A stretch of 64,000 nucleotides of DNA from Microbacterium sp. CGR2. Lineage in GTDB: Bacteria > Actinomycetota > Actinomycetes > Actinomycetales > Microbacteriaceae. How positions within the stretch are numbered: position 1 is the first letter of the stretch; every line of letters starts with the position of its first letter. The stretch covers positions 1,798,001 to 1,862,000 of the forward strand of contig NZ_RBHX01000001.1 of assembly GCF_003626735.1 (NCBI RefSeq), given 5' to 3'. The notes under the pieces were generated by a model, which made no database searches, was not told where the DNA came from, and was given only the letters and a program-made list of their open reading frames with translations. A program made the position numbers and the translations under genes. This document shows, in pieces, positions 24,228 to 32,356 of the stretch.

Positions 24228-25162
24228 GACTGCCACCTCGCGGCTCGTCGCTGCACGAGGGAGTACAGGGCCATCACTGCCGCGACGACGATGATCATCC
24301 CGAGCGCGAGTGCTCCGGCGAGATTCTCGCGTCCGAGCACGGTCTCGCTGGTGAGCGCCGCCCGGATCTGCAGCGGCACGATCTGTGCGCCCTGGCTCGC
24401 GAGGGCCGCGGCCGTCGCGTACGAGGAGAACGCGTTGGCGAACAGCAGCAGCGCGCTGGCGAGGAACGAGGGGGCGAGCACCGGGATGCCGACACGCAGC
24501 CAGAAGCTCATGCGGGTTCCCCCGAGGGTGAGGGTCGCTTCGGACCACTGCGGCTTGAGTGCGGCCAGCGCGGGCATGAAGGTGATCACCATCAGCGGGA
24601 CCTGGAAGTAGATGTACGGCAGGATCAGGCCGGGGAGTTCATACAGCCACGTGCCGTCCGCGAAGATGTTGAACCCGAAGGTGTCCTGGAGGAAGAGGGT
24701 GACGACGCCCTGGATGCCGATCGTCGCGATGAACGCGAAGGCCAGCATGACGCCACCGAACTGTGCCAGCACTCCGGCCGCGGCATCGACGCTCGAGCGG
24801 GTCGCGCCCTCGGGGTTCATGCCCAGCAGGGCGTAGCAGACGAGAGCTCCGACGACGGCTCCGACGACGGCCGTCAGCAGCGACAGGCCGGCGGAGTTCG
24901 CGAAGGTGGTCAGCACGACGGGATCACCGAGCGCCGACACATTCCCCCAGGTGAAGACGCCGTCCTTCGTGAAGAAGCCGGAACCGATCGCGAGCACTGT
25001 CGGTACCGCCAGGAACAGGACGACGTAGGCGGCGAACGGCACGAGTCCCAGCCAGGCCCAGGCGGGAGCGGACCGCCGGGGCCTCGCGTCGTGCGAGGGC
25101 CCGGCGGGTGTGACGGGGGCGGATGCCGCAGCATCCGCCCCCGCGGGGGCGAGGGTCGTCAC
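24224..25162 (-). CDS. ABC transporter permease 1 (PotB-like)
   Basis: This permease of about 312 residues has a short Ala/Pro-rich N-terminus, then about six TM segments. The EAA-type loop is weak (SEATLTLGGTRMSFWLRVGIPVLAPS). It starts at GTG 25162, overlapping the stop of the substrate-binding gene. The order SBP, permease, permease, ATPase is that of spermidine/putrescine, iron or phosphonate importers. Confidence 0.9.
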   Translation of the reverse strand: MTTLAPAGADAAASAPVTPAGPSHDARPRRSAPAWAWLGLVPFAAYVVLFLAVPTVLAIGSGFFTKDGVFTWGNVSALGDPVVLTTFANSAGLSLLTAVVGAVVGALVCYALLGMNPEGATRSSVDAAAGVLAQFGGVMLAFAFIATIGIQGVVTLFLQDTFGFNIFADGTWLYELPGLILPYIYFQVPLMVITFMPALAALKPQWSEATLTLGGTRMSFWLRVGIPVLAPSFLASALLLFANAFSSYATAAALASQGAQIVPLQIRAALTSETVLGRENLAGALALGMIIVVAAVMALYSLVQRRAARWQS

Positions 25163-26298
25163 TGGACGGCCGCGGCCCACTTCTCGCCGAGCAGCGTGCC
25201 GGCGTTCTCGCTCTGCGCCTCGGTCGGCACGACCGTGTCTGCGGGCACCTCGGGGAGCGCCGCTGCGAGGTCGGCGTCGATCGTTCCGGCCTCGGTCATG
25301 GCCTCCATCCGTGCCGGCCGTGCGCCGCCCTTCAGCCAGAGGTTCTGCACGTCGTCGCTGTAGAGGAACTCCTGCCACAGGCGAGCGGCCGCCGGGTTGG
25401 GAGCGTCCTTGTTGATCGCTTGGTTGTAGTACCCGGCGTAACCGGTGCCGTCGAGCACGACGACCTCCCAGTTCTCGTTGTCGGCCGTGTGCGCGGCGTT
25501 CAAGTAGTCCCAGTCGAAGACGACGGGCGTCTCACCGCTCGTGACGGTCGCGGTGGTGACGTCGACCTTGAGCATGTTGCCGGCCTTCTGCAGGTCGGTG
25601 AAGAAGTCGATGCCCGGCTGAAAGTCGTCGAGCGTGCCGTCGGACTGGACGGTCGCGAGGCCGACGGCTGCGAACGCCGCGCCCGCCTGCGTCGGGTCGC
25701 CGTTGATCGCCACAGCGCCCTTGTAATCGGCGCCCAGCAGGTCGTCGAGGGATTCGGGGGCGTCGAACTTCGAGGAGTCGTAGCCGATGGACATGTACCC
25801 CCCGTAGTCGCCGACGAACAGGCCGGTCGACTCCTTGAGGGCGTCGGGGATGTCGTCCCAGGTCTCGACCTTGTAGGGGGCGAAGACGTCGGTGTTCTGC
25901 AGGGCGACCGTGAGCCCGAGGTCGAACACGTCGGGAGCTGTGTCCAATCCTTCGTTCGTCTTCGCCGCCTGGATCTCTTCGGCGCTGGAGACATCGGGTG
26001 ACGCCTCGTTGATCGTGATCTCGGGGTACTTCTCCGCGAAGAGATCGAGGATCTCGCCGTAGTTCGCCCAGTCGCGCGGAAGGGCGATGACGTTGAGCTG
26101 TCCTTCGGCCTTCGCCGCAGCCTCGAGGTCGGCGAACGAGCCGAAGTCGGCGACGGAAGTGGCGTCCGCGGCGTCGACCGCGTCGCTTCCGGAAGCCGGA
26201 GCGTCGGTCGCGCCTGCGCAGGAGGTGAGCGCGAGTACGGCGGCGGTGGCCAGGGAGATGCCTGCGCCGATGCGAGCGCGGCGGGTGATGCGAGCCAT
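25159..26298 (-). CDS. ABC transporter substrate-binding lipoprotein (PotD/AfuA-like)
   Basis: This 379-residue protein has a signal peptide and lipobox LTSC (Cys27). The fold is that of SBP families which bind polyamines, iron or similar ligands: FADLEAAAKAEGQLNVIALP, EILDLFAEKYPEITIN and PVVFDWDYLNA are typical. GAGAGGAC precedes the ATG. A possible -10 TAGTGT lies on the minus strand at 26341-26346. It heads the operon of four genes running to 22345. The ligand is unknown. Confidence 0.9.
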   Translation of the reverse strand: MARITRRARIGAGISLATAAVLALTSCAGATDAPASGSDAVDAADATSVADFGSFADLEAAAKAEGQLNVIALPRDWANYGEILDLFAEKYPEITINEASPDVSSAEEIQAAKTNEGLDTAPDVFDLGLTVALQNTDVFAPYKVETWDDIPDALKESTGLFVGDYGGYMSIGYDSSKFDAPESLDDLLGADYKGAVAINGDPTQAGAAFAAVGLATVQSDGTLDDFQPGIDFFTDLQKAGNMLKVDVTTATVTSGETPVVFDWDYLNAAHTADNENWEVVVLDGTGYAGYYNQAINKDAPNPAAARLWQEFLYSDDVQNLWLKGGARPARMEAMTEAGTIDADLAAALPEVPADTVVPTEAQSENAGTLLGEKWAAAVQ

Positions 26299-26435
26299 GA
26301 GTGTCCTCTCGTGTCCGGCGGGTCGCCGGGGTGCGAGTGGACACTATTGGCGGCGGGTTACCGGTGATCCTGCGCCGAGTGAACACGGGGTGACCGGGCG
26401 GTGGCGCCTCGGCTCGGGTCGCTGGTGCCGTCGAT

Positions 26436-26951
26436 TCAGCCCTGCGGGACGTTGTACTTGAAACCCCTGTGCGAGCCGACGTAGCCGAGCCGCTCGTAGA
26501 ACCGGTGGGCGTCGACGCGCTTCGCATCGGACGTGAGCTGCACCATCGCGACCCCGAGTGTCGGCGCAGCGATGTCGGAGACCCAGCGCATCGTGGCGGA
26601 GCCGATCCCCGACGAGCGCAGGTCGCTGCGCACACGCACCGCCTCGACCAGCAGGCGGCGTGCGCCGCGGCGAGCCATGCCAGGGATCGAGGTGAGCTGC
26701 AGTGTGCCGACGATCGAGTCGTCGAGCTCGACGACAAGCAGATCGTTGGCGGGATCGGCAAGGATCTCCCGGAGCGCCGCCGCGTAGGCCGGGCGATCGG
26801 ATTCGGATGCCACGTCGCCCCGCGCCGCACTGATCGGGTCGTCGGACAGCAGAGTGATGATGGCATCCGCATCTTCGGTCACCGCGCGACGCAGGGTGGC
26901 GTTTCCCGCCCTGGACTCGAGGACATGCGGGAGGGCGAGGGCGTCGAGCAT
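26436..26951 (-). CDS. GNAT-family acetyltransferase
   Basis: This protein of about 171 residues has the GNAT fold. Motif A is VRVRSDLRSSGIGSATMRW (R/Q-x-x-G-x-G/A type), preceded by LLVVELDDSIVGTLQL, and the C-terminal FYERLGYVGSHRGFKY follows. The substrate is unknown. It is divergent from the TSUP permease gene with only 25 bases between start codons. A CAGACT hexamer on its strand ends six bases before the ATG. Confidence 0.9.
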   Translation of the reverse strand: MLDALALPHVLESRAGNATLRRAVTEDADAIITLLSDDPISAARGDVASESDRPAYAAALREILADPANDLLVVELDDSIVGTLQLTSIPGMARRGARRLLVEAVRVRSDLRSSGIGSATMRWVSDIAAPTLGVAMVQLTSDAKRVDAHRFYERLGYVGSHRGFKYNVPQG

Positions 26952-26956
26952 GTCCC

Positions 26957-26970
26957 CAGTCTGGCATCCT
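26957..26970. promoter_or_regulatory. Back-to-back putative -10 boxes of divergent GNAT and TSUP genes
   Basis: The minus-strand hexamer CAGACT (26958-26963) and the plus-strand CATCCT (26965-26970) are one base apart. Each ends six bases from its start codon. The match to TAnnnT is imperfect at the first base, so this is tentative. Confidence 0.35.
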
Positions 26971-26976
26971 GAAACG

Positions 26977-27807
26977 ATGGATATCGGCGCTCTCCTCGGA
27001 CTCGAGCAGCTCACGTGGGGCGTGCTGATCCTCGTCATCATCGCCGCTTTCTGTGCCGGCTGGATCGACGCGGTCGTCGGTGGCGGGGGACTGCTGCAGC
27101 TTCCCGCCCTGCTGCTGATTCCGGGGATGTCGCCGGTGCAGGCACTGGCGACCAACAAGCTCGCCTCCGTCTTCGGCACAGCCACCAGCAGCGTCACGTA
27201 CTACCGCCGCGCGAAGCCCGACATCCGCACCGCGATTCCGATGGCCGCCGTCGCGTTCATCGGGTCATTCGGTGGAGCGGCGGTCGCGATCATCCTCCCG
27301 CCGGCCGCCTTCAAGCCCATCATCGTGGTGGCGCTGCTGGCCGTCGCCCTGTTCACGGCGTTCAAGCCGCAGATGGGTGCCGCCACGCAGCTGCGCTTCC
27401 ACGGGCACAAACACCACATCATGGCCGGCGTCTCGGGCCTCGCCATCGGCTTCTACGACGGGATGATCGGTCCCGGCACGGGCACCTTCCTCGTGATCAC
27501 GCTGGTCGCCCTGCTCGGGTACGACTTCCTGCAGGCGAGTGCGAAGGCCAAGATCGTCAATCTCGCCACCAATGCCGGCGCGCTGATGCTGTTCATCCCG
27601 CACGGTGCCGTGCTCTGGCTCCTCGGTGGAATCCTGGCGGTCGCGAACGTCGCAGGCAGCTACCTGGGGTCGCGCATGGCGATCGCGCGGGGGACGACGT
27701 TCATCCGTGTGGTGTTCCTCGTCGTCGTGATCGCGCTGATCGGCAAGCTCGGCGTCGACGTCTGGAACGAGAACATCGTCCCGGCGTTCGCCGGTCTTGC
27801 GGGGTGA
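26977..27807 (+). CDS. TSUP-family (TauE/SafE) membrane permease
   Basis: This protein of about 276 residues has about eight hydrophobic helices. It carries the paired TSUP glycine-rich motifs CAGWIDAVVGGGGLLQLPALL near the start and AIGFYDGMIGPGTGTFL in the second half, with ATNKLAS after TM1. The family exports or imports sulfonates, sulfite or other anions. The ATG at 26977 begins right after a tiny divergent gap. Its end faces aspS across a long hairpin. Confidence 0.9.
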   Translation: MDIGALLGLEQLTWGVLILVIIAAFCAGWIDAVVGGGGLLQLPALLLIPGMSPVQALATNKLASVFGTATSSVTYYRRAKPDIRTAIPMAAVAFIGSFGGAAVAIILPPAAFKPIIVVALLAVALFTAFKPQMGAATQLRFHGHKHHIMAGVSGLAIGFYDGMIGPGTGTFLVITLVALLGYDFLQASAKAKIVNLATNAGALMLFIPHGAVLWLLGGILAVANVAGSYLGSRMAIARGTTFIRVVFLVVVIALIGKLGVDVWNENIVPAFAGLAG

Positions 27808-27891
27808 GGCGTTTCGTCTCGCTGGCGCTCGCTCAACGACCGGTGGGTGAAGCCCCCCGGTCATCGAGCGAGCAACGAGACGAAACGCCTC
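27806..27891. terminator. Long REP-like hairpin between TSUP and aspS
   Basis: GAGGCGTTTCGTCTCG (27806-27821) and CGAGACGAAACGCCTC (27876-27891) form a perfect 16-base stem. The inner arms CTCGCTCAACGACCGG and its near-complement CCGGTCATCGAGCGAG add 14 of 16 pairs. This looks like two inverted copies of a REP-like unit and a strong two-way terminator between convergent genes. Confidence 0.85.
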
Positions 27892-27898
27892 GACCGCG

Positions 27899-29677
27899 TC
27901 AGGCCTCGTCGTCGGGCTCGAAGTCGACGCCGGCCTCGGCGCGCTGGGCCGGGGTGATCGGTGCCGGAGCTGCGGTCAGCGGGTCGAAGCCGTTGCCCGA
28001 CTTCGGGAACGCGATGACCTCGCGGATCGACTCGGTCTTCGACAGGTGCTGCAGCACGCGGTCCATGCCGAGCGCGATGCCGCCGTGGGGCGGGGCGCCG
28101 AACTTGAACGCCTCGAGTAGGAAGCCGAACTGCTCGTCCGCCTGCTCCTCACTGATGCCCATGACCTCGAACACGCGCTTCTGCACGTCTTCCCGATGGA
28201 TGCGGATCGAGCCGCCGCCGAGCTCTGAGCCGTTGCAGACGATGTCGTACGCGTAGGCGAGCGCGGAACCCGGGTCGGTGTCGAACGTGTCCTGGAACTC
28301 GGGCTTCGGGCCGGTGAACGCGTGATGCACGGCGGTCCAGGCGCCGGCGCCGACGGCGACGTCACCGGAGGCCACGGCATCCGCCGCAGGCTCGAACATC
28401 GGGGCGTCGACCACCCAGGTGAACGCGAAGTCGTCCGGGTTCAGGTAGTCGAGGCGACGGCCGATCTCCACGCGTGCGGCACCGAGGAGCGCGCGGCTCT
28501 CCTTGGTGGAGCCGGCGGCGAAGAACACGCAGTCACCCGGTTCCGCGCCGACGAACTCCGCCAGACCCGCCTGCTCGCTGTCGGACAGGTTCTTCGCTAC
28601 GGGGCCACCGAGCGATCCGTCTTCGTTGAAGAGCACATACGCGAGCCCACGGGCGCCGCGCTGCTTCGCCCAGTCCTGCCACGCGTCGAGCTGCTTGCGC
28701 GGCTGGCTCGCACCACCCGGCATCCGCACAGCGCCGACGTACTCGGCCTGGAAGACGCGGAACGGTGTCTCAGCGAAGTATTCGGTCGCCTCCACGAGTT
28801 CGAGACCGAAGCGCAGGTCGGGCTTGTCGGAACCGTATTTGGCCATCGCCTCGGCGTAGGTCATACGCGGCAGCGGCAGAGCGACCTCGACCCCGATCGT
28901 CGACCACATCGCCTGGATGAGCGACTCCATCAGCGTGATGACGTCTTCCTGGTCGACGAAGCTCATCTCGATGTCGAGCTGGGTGAACTCCGGCTGGCGG
29001 TCAGCGCGGAAGTCTTCGTCACGGTAGCAGCGGGCGATCTGGAAGTACTTCTCGACGCCGCCGACCATCAGCAGCTGCTTGAACAGCTGCGGCGACTGCG
29101 GCAGGGCGTACCAGCTGCCGGGGCTCAGGCGCGCGGGCACGAGGAAGTCGCGGGCGCCTTCCGGAGTCGAGCGGGTGAGCGTGGGAGTCTCCACCTCGGT
29201 GAAGTCCTCGGAGTGCAGCACGTCGCGGATCGCCTTGTAGACGTTCGAGCGCAACCGGAGAGCGGACGCCTGGGCCGGCCGGCGGAGGTCGAGGTAGCGG
29301 TACTTGAGACGCGCTTCCTCGCCGACGGTCTCGGTGTCGGCGAGGGCCGTGGACACCTGGAACGGCAGGGGAGCGGACTCGTTGAGCACCTCGACGTCGG
29401 TCGCGATGAGCTCGATCTCGCCGGTGGGAAGGTTCGGGTTCGCGTTTCCCTCGGGGCGCTGCGACACTTCCCCGGTCACCTTCAGGACGAACTCGTTGCG
29501 CAACGGGTGGGCGATCTCCTCGTCGCGGATGACGACCTGGGCGATGCCCGACGCATCCCGCAGATCGATGAATGCGACTCCTCCGTGGTCACGACGGCGA
29601 TCGACCCACCCGGTGAGGGTGACGGTCTGACCGATGTGCTCGGCTCGCAGTGAGCCTGCCGAGTGGGTGCGAAGCAC
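27899..29677 (-). CDS. aspS: Aspartate--tRNA ligase
   Basis: This 592-residue class II aminoacyl-tRNA synthetase starts with the anticodon-binding OB fold ([19 protein letters not shown]). It then has the catalytic motifs: motif 2 [24 protein letters not shown] and motif 3 [17 protein letters not shown] insertion domain lies between, as in bacterial AspRS. It uses Asp, ATP and tRNA-Asp in protein synthesis. Whether it is discriminating cannot be told here. A -10 TAGAAT lies on the minus strand at 29717-29722. Confidence 0.97.
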   Translation of the reverse strand: MLRTHSAGSLRAEHIGQTVTLTGWVDRRRDHGGVAFIDLRDASGIAQVVIRDEEIAHPLRNEFVLKVTGEVSQRPEGNANPNLPTGEIELIATDVEVLNESAPLPFQVSTALADTETVGEEARLKYRYLDLRRPAQASALRLRSNVYKAIRDVLHSEDFTEVETPTLTRSTPEGARDFLVPARLSPGSWYALPQSPQLFKQLLMVGGVEKYFQIARCYRDEDFRADRQPEFTQLDIEMSFVDQEDVITLMESLIQAMWSTIGVEVALPLPRMTYAEAMAKYGSDKPDLRFGLELVEATEYFAETPFRVFQAEYVGAVRMPGGASQPRKQLDAWQDWAKQRGARGLAYVLFNEDGSLGGPVAKNLSDSEQAGLAEFVGAEPGDCVFFAAGSTKESRALLGAARVEIGRRLDYLNPDDFAFTWVVDAPMFEPAADAVASGDVAVGAGAWTAVHHAFTGPKPEFQDTFDTDPGSALAYAYDIVCNGSELGGGSIRIHREDVQKRVFEVMGISEEQADEQFGFLLEAFKFGAPPHGGIALGMDRVLQHLSKTESIREVIAFPKSGNGFDPLTAAPAPITPAQRAEAGVDFEPDDEA

Positions 29678-29716
29678 GGAGGATTCCTTCTGATCTGGGG
29701 AATGGTGAACCCGCCC

Positions 29717-29722
29717 ATTCTA
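29717..29722 (-). promoter_or_regulatory. Putative -10 box of aspS
   Basis: TAGAAT on the minus strand is a good -10 and would start transcription about 33 bases before the aspS ATG. The -35 region is not clear. Confidence 0.5.
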
Positions 29723-29776
29723 CGGGGGCCGTGCGTGGCTCCTCGGCCCCGTTCCCCGTCGGCCGCGAAGGCTCAG

Positions 29777-29782
29777 TATGAT
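29777..29782 (+). promoter_or_regulatory. Putative -10 box of the DUF5684 gene
   Basis: TATGAT is a near-perfect -10. It leaves a short leader with GAAAGG before the ATG at 29804. No clear -35 was seen. Confidence 0.5.
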
Positions 29783-29803
29783 CGCCTCGAACGAAAGGCG
29801 CCC

Positions 29804-30199
29804 ATGAACACCGCTCTGGTCCACGCGGAAGCCAACGGCATCCCCGACCTCTTCTCCCAGATCTTCTCCGGAACCCTCGGCGTCGTCGCCCTCGTCTTCT
29901 ACATCCTCGTCGCGGTCTCCCTGTGGAAGGTGTTCACGAAGGCCGGCTACCCCGGCATCCTCGCGCTCATCCCGCTCGTGAACCTGGTCGTCCTCGTGCG
30001 GATCAGCGGCATGAGCGGCTGGTTCGCCCTGCTCTATCTGATCCCGGTCGTCAACTTCGTCTTCGGCATCATCGTGGCGTTCAAGTTGGGGGAGCGCTTC
30101 GGCAAGGGCGGATTCTTCTCCTTCTTCCTGCTCGTCCTCTTCCCGTACATCGGCTACCTGATCATCGGATTCGGCGACGCCCGGTACCGCGAGGCGTGA
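29804..30199 (+). CDS. DUF5684-type small membrane protein
   Basis: This protein of about 131 residues has four hydrophobic helices. The pattern ALVFYILVAVSLWKVFTKAGYPGILALIPLVNL, with LVRISGMSGWF and LGERFGKGGFFSFFLLVLFPYIGY, fits the DUF5684 signal-peptidase-related family, though its function is unknown. It is followed after one base by the histidine phosphatase gene on the same strand. The open frame upstream of the ATG is not real. Confidence 0.85.
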   Translation: MNTALVHAEANGIPDLFSQIFSGTLGVVALVFYILVAVSLWKVFTKAGYPGILALIPLVNLVVLVRISGMSGWFALLYLIPVVNFVFGIIVAFKLGERFGKGGFFSFFLLVLFPYIGYLIIGFGDARYREA

Positions 30200-30200
30200 C

Positions 30201-30830
30201 GTGGCGGCCTCCCGACTCCATCTCGTCCGTCATGGTGAAGTGCACAACCCGAAGCGGGTGCTCTACGGTCGCCTCCCCGGCTACCACCTGAGCAAGGCCG
30301 GGCGGGGGATGGCGCAGGCCGCTGCGGACCATGTGGCGGGTCTCGACCGCGTCGTGACCGAGCTGTACGCCTCGCCCCTGGAGCGCGCGCAGGAGTCGGC
30401 TGAGCCGTTCGCCGCCCGATTCGACCTCGTTCCGGAGATCGACATCCGGGTGATCGAGCCGACCAACGTCTTCGAGGGGACGCAGATGCGCCGCTCACTC
30501 ATGAACCCGCTGAACTGGTGGCACCTGCGGCAACCGTCTCTGCCGAGTTGGGGGGAACCCTATGCATCGGTCGCGCAGCGGATGCTCGGCATCATGGACG
30601 AAGCATGGGATGCCGCCGACCACGGCGACGTGGTGATGGTCTCGCACCAGGCCCCGATCTGGATCACACACCTCCGCGTCGCAGGCCTGCCGTTGCAGCA
30701 CGACCCCCGCACTCGGCGGTGCGCGCTGTCCAGTGTGACGTCCTTCGAACGCGTCGGCGATGTGTGGCGCGAAGTCGCCTACGCCGAGCCCGCCGCGACC
30801 GGCAGTGCCGTCGACGTCGGGGCGGTCTGA
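30201..30830 (+). CDS. Histidine phosphatase (phosphoglycerate mutase-like) family protein
   Basis: This 209-residue protein begins with the RHG motif (LHLVRHGEVHNP) that carries the phospho-histidine. It also has LYASPLERAQESAEPFA and the second catalytic His in VVMVSHQAPIWIT. It is a GpmB-type phosphatase of unknown substrate. It starts at GTG 30201, directly after the DUF5684 gene, and precedes the cytochrome c maturation genes on the same strand. This order is common in actinobacteria, but functional linkage is unproven. Confidence 0.9.
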   Translation: MAASRLHLVRHGEVHNPKRVLYGRLPGYHLSKAGRGMAQAAADHVAGLDRVVTELYASPLERAQESAEPFAARFDLVPEIDIRVIEPTNVFEGTQMRRSLMNPLNWWHLRQPSLPSWGEPYASVAQRMLGIMDEAWDAADHGDVVMVSHQAPIWITHLRVAGLPLQHDPRTRRCALSSVTSFERVGDVWREVAYAEPAATGSAVDVGAV

Positions 30831-30869
30831 CAGGCCGGATCGTCCGGCCGACGCATAGGAATCCGCACG

Positions 30870-30875
30870 TAAACT
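30870..30875 (+). promoter_or_regulatory. Putative -10 box of the TlpA-like gene
   Basis: TAAACT is followed by seven bases and then the GTG at 30883. This again predicts a leaderless or nearly leaderless message. Confidence 0.4.
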
Positions 30876-30882
30876 GGGGATC

Positions 30883-31551
30883 GTGCCACTTGCCAGCCTG
30901 GTCCCCGAGCCCGTCGCAGGGCACCCGACTCGCAGCGACCGCCGCACCCGCACCCGCCGTTCCCGACGCGCGGGCGTCGCCGCGCTCGCCGCAGTACTCG
31001 CCATCGGTCTGAGCGCCTGCGCGTCCGATCCGGTCAGCGAATCGTTCCTCAACGGGGAGAACACCGGCTACGTGGCCGCTGATGGGGCGATCGTCGAGAT
31101 CGCCGAATCCGACCGCGGGGAGCCGGTCGAGTTCGGCGGTGTCACCGAGACCGGCGAGACGTTCGACAGCGCTGACATCGCGGGGCAGGTCACCGTCGTC
31201 AACTTCTGGTACGCCGGCTGTGCTCCGTGCCGACTCGAAGCGGACGCGCTCGAAGACGTCTGGCAGGAGTACGAGGGCGAGGGCGTCTCGTTCATCGGCA
31301 TCAACACGCGCGACCAGGCCGACACCGCGATCACATCCAGCAAGGACTGGGGCGTCACCTACCCCAGCCTGATCGACGTGAACACGGCCGAAGCGAAGCT
31401 CGCGTTCGCCGAGGTGACCCCGATCGCCGCCACGCCCACCACGCTCGTCCTCGACAAGCAGGGGCGCGTCGCCGCTCGCATCATCGGGCCCATCGACGGA
31501 ACGTCGATCCTGTCGACGCTCGTCAAGGACGCTCTCGCGGAGTCCTCATGA
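30883..31551 (+). CDS. TlpA/ResA-type thiol-disulfide reductase, membrane-anchored
   Basis: This 222-residue protein has a basic N-terminus and a lipoprotein-like segment LSAC (Cys46). The thioredoxin domain has the redox motif C113-A-P-C116 in FWYAGCAPCRLEADAL. It would reduce apocytochrome c thiols outside the membrane before heme attachment. The CcdA homologue downstream supplies the electrons. The GTG at 30883 fits the start. It is the first of four system II cytochrome c maturation genes here. Confidence 0.92.
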   Translation: MPLASLVPEPVAGHPTRSDRRTRTRRSRRAGVAALAAVLAIGLSACASDPVSESFLNGENTGYVAADGAIVEIAESDRGEPVEFGGVTETGETFDSADIAGQVTVVNFWYAGCAPCRLEADALEDVWQEYEGEGVSFIGINTRDQADTAITSSKDWGVTYPSLIDVNTAEAKLAFAEVTPIAATPTTLVLDKQGRVAARIIGPIDGTSILSTLVKDALAESS

Positions 31552-31564
31552 TCGCCGAAGCGCT

Positions 31565-32356
31565 GTGAACCCCGAAGCGATCATCGGATCCGGCGCCCTC
31601 TGGCTCGCGATCCCCGTCGCCATGCTCGCGGGTCTGGTGTCGTTCCTCTCTCCGTGCGTGCTGCCGCTCGTCCCGGGGTATCTCGGCTTCATCGGCGGTG
31701 CGGTGACGCCGCGCGGTGGCTCGGCTGCCCCACGAGCGCAGCGAGACGGAGCATCGTCGTCCGGGACCGATACGCCCGCGCGTGGCAGGCTCGTGCTGGG
31801 GGTGCTGCTGTTCATCCTCGGGTTCAGCGTCGTCTTCGTCGCCCTGACCGCTCTGGGCGGTGCCGCGAGCGTGTTCCTCATCCAGTGGGGTGAGCTGATC
31901 ACGCGCATCCTCGGTGTCGTCATCATCCTGATGGGCCTCGTGTTCCTCGGCCTGTTCGGCTTCGCGCAGCGCGAGTTCCGCTTCCACGTCGACTCGAAGT
32001 ACGGCATCATCGGCGCTCCGTTGCTGGGTGTCGCCCTGGGCATCGGGTGGGCGCCCTGCCTCGGGCCGACGCTCACCGCGATCTTCGCCCTCTCTTTCAA
32101 CTCCGGCGACCCGGTGCGCGCCGGCGCACTCGGCCTCGCCTACTCCCTCGGCCTGGGCGTCCCGTTCCTGCTCGTCGCGCTCGGCTTCGGATGGGCGACG
32201 AAGACGATCGGGTTCCTGCGCCGCCACATCCGCGTCGTGAACGTCATCGGTGGCGTGCTGCTCATCGTTGTCGGCATCCTCATGGTGACCGGATTGTGGA
32301 CTGAGATCATGTCTCGGCTGACGGCGGTGATGGGCAGTGTCATCCTCCCGCTCTGA
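31565..32356 (+). CDS. ccdA: Cytochrome c biogenesis protein CcdA
   Basis: This 263-residue membrane protein passes reducing power across the membrane to the TlpA-like protein. It has about six TM segments and the paired redox Cys residues in LVSFLSPCVLPLVPGYL and GIGWAPCLGPTLTAI. After TM1 there is an extra hydrophilic loop, GGSAAPRAQRDGASSSGTDT. Part of it is encoded by a REP-like sequence (31733-31748), and it is not expected in a compact CcdA. Confidence 0.93.
   Translation: MNPEAIIGSGALWLAIPVAMLAGLVSFLSPCVLPLVPGYLGFIGGAVTPRGGSAAPRAQRDGASSSGTDTPARGRLVLGVLLFILGFSVVFVALTALGGAASVFLIQWGELITRILGVVIILMGLVFLGLFGFAQREFRFHVDSKYGIIGAPLLGVALGIGWAPCLGPTLTAIFALSFNSGDPVRAGALGLAYSLGLGVPFLLVALGFGWATKTIGFLRRHIRVVNVIGGVLLIVVGILMVTGLWTEIMSRLTAVMGSVILPL
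31733..31748. repeat. REP-like fragment inside ccdA
   Basis: CGAGCGCAGCGAGACG is the core of the same palindromic unit found in intergenic gaps and in menB. It is read in frame and gives part of the peptide PRAQRD. Confidence 0.7.

Noticed and set aside
27806..27898. A tRNA gene in the gap between TSUP and aspS
   Set aside because: The gap folds as one long hairpin without a cloverleaf or T-loop sequence.
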